Positions 62,801 through 64,000 of a DNA stretch of 64,000 bases are shown here, in pieces (the stretch's first letter is position 1; every line of letters begins with the position of its first letter). Origin of the DNA: Bolinopsis microptera (lineage: Eukaryota; Ctenophora; Tentaculata; Lobata; Bolinopsidae); NCBI RefSeq assembly GCF_026151205.1, contig NC_087084.1:11065453-11129452 (forward strand), in the 5' to 3' direction. The translations under genes were made by a program, and so were the position numbers. Under the pieces are notes generated by a model. That model was not told where the DNA came from. It did no database searches and saw nothing but the letters and a program-made list of their open reading frames with translations.

Positions 62801-64000
62801 TAAACGGTATGCAAGTTCGTTATCTAATAATGATTAATGGATACCGAATACTCTGTATCATGATTCATCCAGTGCATCTTATTTTATGGCACTTAATTTT
62901 AATTGAGATAAGTAATACCACACAGCGTTAATTGTTTATAATTATTTAAACCATTCTGTGTAATGAGTGTTATTGAGGTCTGGCGAGTGGGGGATAATAA
63001 TTGCAATAAAAGAATAAAACTATATAAGAATTAGTCCGAATAATGCACAGTCGCTAATGAGGTGGAATTCTCGATAATTCTTTACCGGTTTACCCTATAT
63101 ATAATTGCTAAAAGTATATAATTACTGAAAGTATTAAATAGACGAAAAATAAAAGGTGGTGTGTTTTGGTTAACAATTCCCACTCATCAGGAGACTCCAT
63201 TAAAATAGTCAATATATTTATATGACCACATGTCTGAGTAATGGTGAGCCATTATATTTACGCAGTGGATGGTGAAGCCGAGTATTTTAGACATTGTGAT
63301 CTGCAATATTTTCTATGAGGGAGGTTTGTTTTCATACTGCAGACTTCTGGCAGACAAGAGCAAATGTAAAGAAATGGAACTTATTATATTGACCATGTTA
63401 CTGATTATATTGTTAACGTTCAATAACAAAAAGCAGAATAAAGTTTGAAGTTGACCACGATATTCATTACTGAGATGATACAGCTTAAAACCCTGATTTA
63501 TCGCAGCTTCTTCCTTTCTTCAAAATCCCGCAGTAAATCGGGGTTTTACTGTACAATTACATTGCAAATGTTTAACTATCCAGGTCCTTATTCTGCACTA
63601 TCAGATTACTCCTCTAGGTAATTGTTCGGCTCAACATTACATTTACAAAAATTTACATTCAATGGGTACTTATCCTTCTTAACATCTAATAAAGTTCTGA
63701 GAGGGCCTTCATCAGTGTTTTGGTGAAATTATCATACCAAAATCATAAAAGGAAACCGTAGATGGAAAACACTACGACGGAAGATTGATAATGATAATTA
63801 GTTGTTAATTAATTAATCAAATTAACAGTTACCGGTAGAGACTCGGAGATGATGGAATTAGAATTACTGTTATCAGAAAATCTCTGTAAAGCGAGGCTGG
63901 GTGAGATTGGAGACACATCGTTACCATTGTTACCATGATTACGGGTGGGGCTGTCCTCGGTATTTTGGTGAAATGCACCGTTTTCTGTCCTGGATAGAGA
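59835..64000 (-). CDS. Minus-strand gene, six exons (5' part of the giant gene or a separate gene)
   Basis: Exons 63833-64000 (Ser/Asn/Thr-rich, ...RFSDNSNSNSIISESLP, donor gtaact, continues past the edge), 62618-62779 (MNQTATTPPTPEDISRILFE..., phase 0-0), 61499-61602 (VCALDVATLLQICNVFP..., 0 in, 2 out), 61091-61190 (2 in, 0 out; ...KWTWKRSKLTEGQEMIHEGL), 60302-60409 (VYDYGMVACLQQAQKALNFL..., 0-0) and 59835-59969 (MQRSQELAQERLRIAESEFK..., stop at 59835 if it is the last exon). All phases match. The product is not recognised. Exon size and helical character equal those of the exons from 50989 on. If a weak internal donor in the last exon is used, both sets could be one gene with the transporter nested inside. 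Confidence 0.68.
60709..60893. repeat. AT-rich minisatellite (tatctaacctaattatg)
   Basis: About nine copies of a unit of 17-23 bp containing tatctaacctaatta, in the intron between exons 61091 and 60409. Confidence 0.9.
61380..61490. repeat. ttagtaatta low-complexity array
   Basis: Imperfect attagtaatta-type repeats ending 8 bp from the donor of exon 61499-61602. Confidence 0.75.
61649..62327 (-). mobile_element. 5'-truncated LINE with RNase H-type C-terminus remnant
   Basis: Flanked by the 14-bp direct repeat ttagaggtctatat (61635-61648 and 62328-62341). The minus-strand 3' end has an A-rich tail. The ORF 61892-62305 encodes HLITGHCGLNKHLHTICK then CPMCGDGEETVSHFLGQCP, the Cys-His C-terminal end seen in jockey/R1/I-type elements. 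Inserted in the intron between exons 62618 and 61602. Confidence 0.85.
62780..63832. other. Intron between the two right-most exons
   Basis: AT-rich. Contains only the MITE below. No exon or RNA gene seen. Confidence 0.4.
63481..63551. mobile_element. 71-bp pogo/Tigger-like MITE, second copy
   Basis: Ends cagcttaaaaccctgattta and taaatcggggttttactg, flanked by TA, related to 37222-37308 with an unrelated centre. Confidence 0.6.

Overview
The window is animal nuclear DNA and almost certainly from a ctenophore, most likely a lobate such as Mnemiopsis or Bolinopsis. The deciding evidence is a tandem array of 207-residue, three-EF-hand coelenterazine photoproteins of the ctenophore (berovin/mnemiopsin) type, ending in a C-terminal Tyr. 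Spliceosomal introns with GT..AG borders, LINE, RTE and Penelope-like retroelements, MITEs and many minisatellites agree. There are no bacterial features.

Backbone. A very large minus-strand gene of unrecognised, mostly helical product runs through the window as small exons of about 50 to 165 bp. I could chain 29 exons from 50989 down to the left edge, mostly by splice sites and matching intron phase. Six more minus-strand exons lie at 59835-64000 and may be the 5' part of the same gene or a separate neighbour. Most other genes lie inside its introns on the opposite strand: two Ig-domain receptor genes (1986-4361 and 5747-7096) and the photoprotein array (16912-28903, inside one 13.6 kb intron). 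A three-exon SVOP/SV2-like transporter (51346-53242) lies head to head with the exon starting at 50989, or is nested too if the two exon sets are one gene.

Photoprotein array. There are eleven units of about 940 bp, ten intact and one (copy 8) split by a 1.96 kb 5'-truncated LINE. The units are nearly identical, with a two-unit higher-order pattern in the middle (Ala122/Asp122 variants alternate).

Mobile DNA. A 6.1 kb foldback element (29966-36081) has about 1 kb terminal inverted repeats built from the palindrome agcgcttataagcgct, an 8-bp target duplication, and a nested TTAA-flanked element. There is an apparently full-length RTE-like retrotransposon with an intact EN+RT ORF (43764-47269), a Penelope-like GIY-YIG fragment inserted in a decayed LINE (54.1-57.3 kb), another LINE end with a 14-bp target duplication (61649-62327), and two pogo-like MITEs.

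The least expected pattern is that minisatellites sit repeatedly within 0 to 26 bp downstream of 5' splice sites of the giant gene (at least nine introns). Many of the window's minisatellites also share the core CACGTG.
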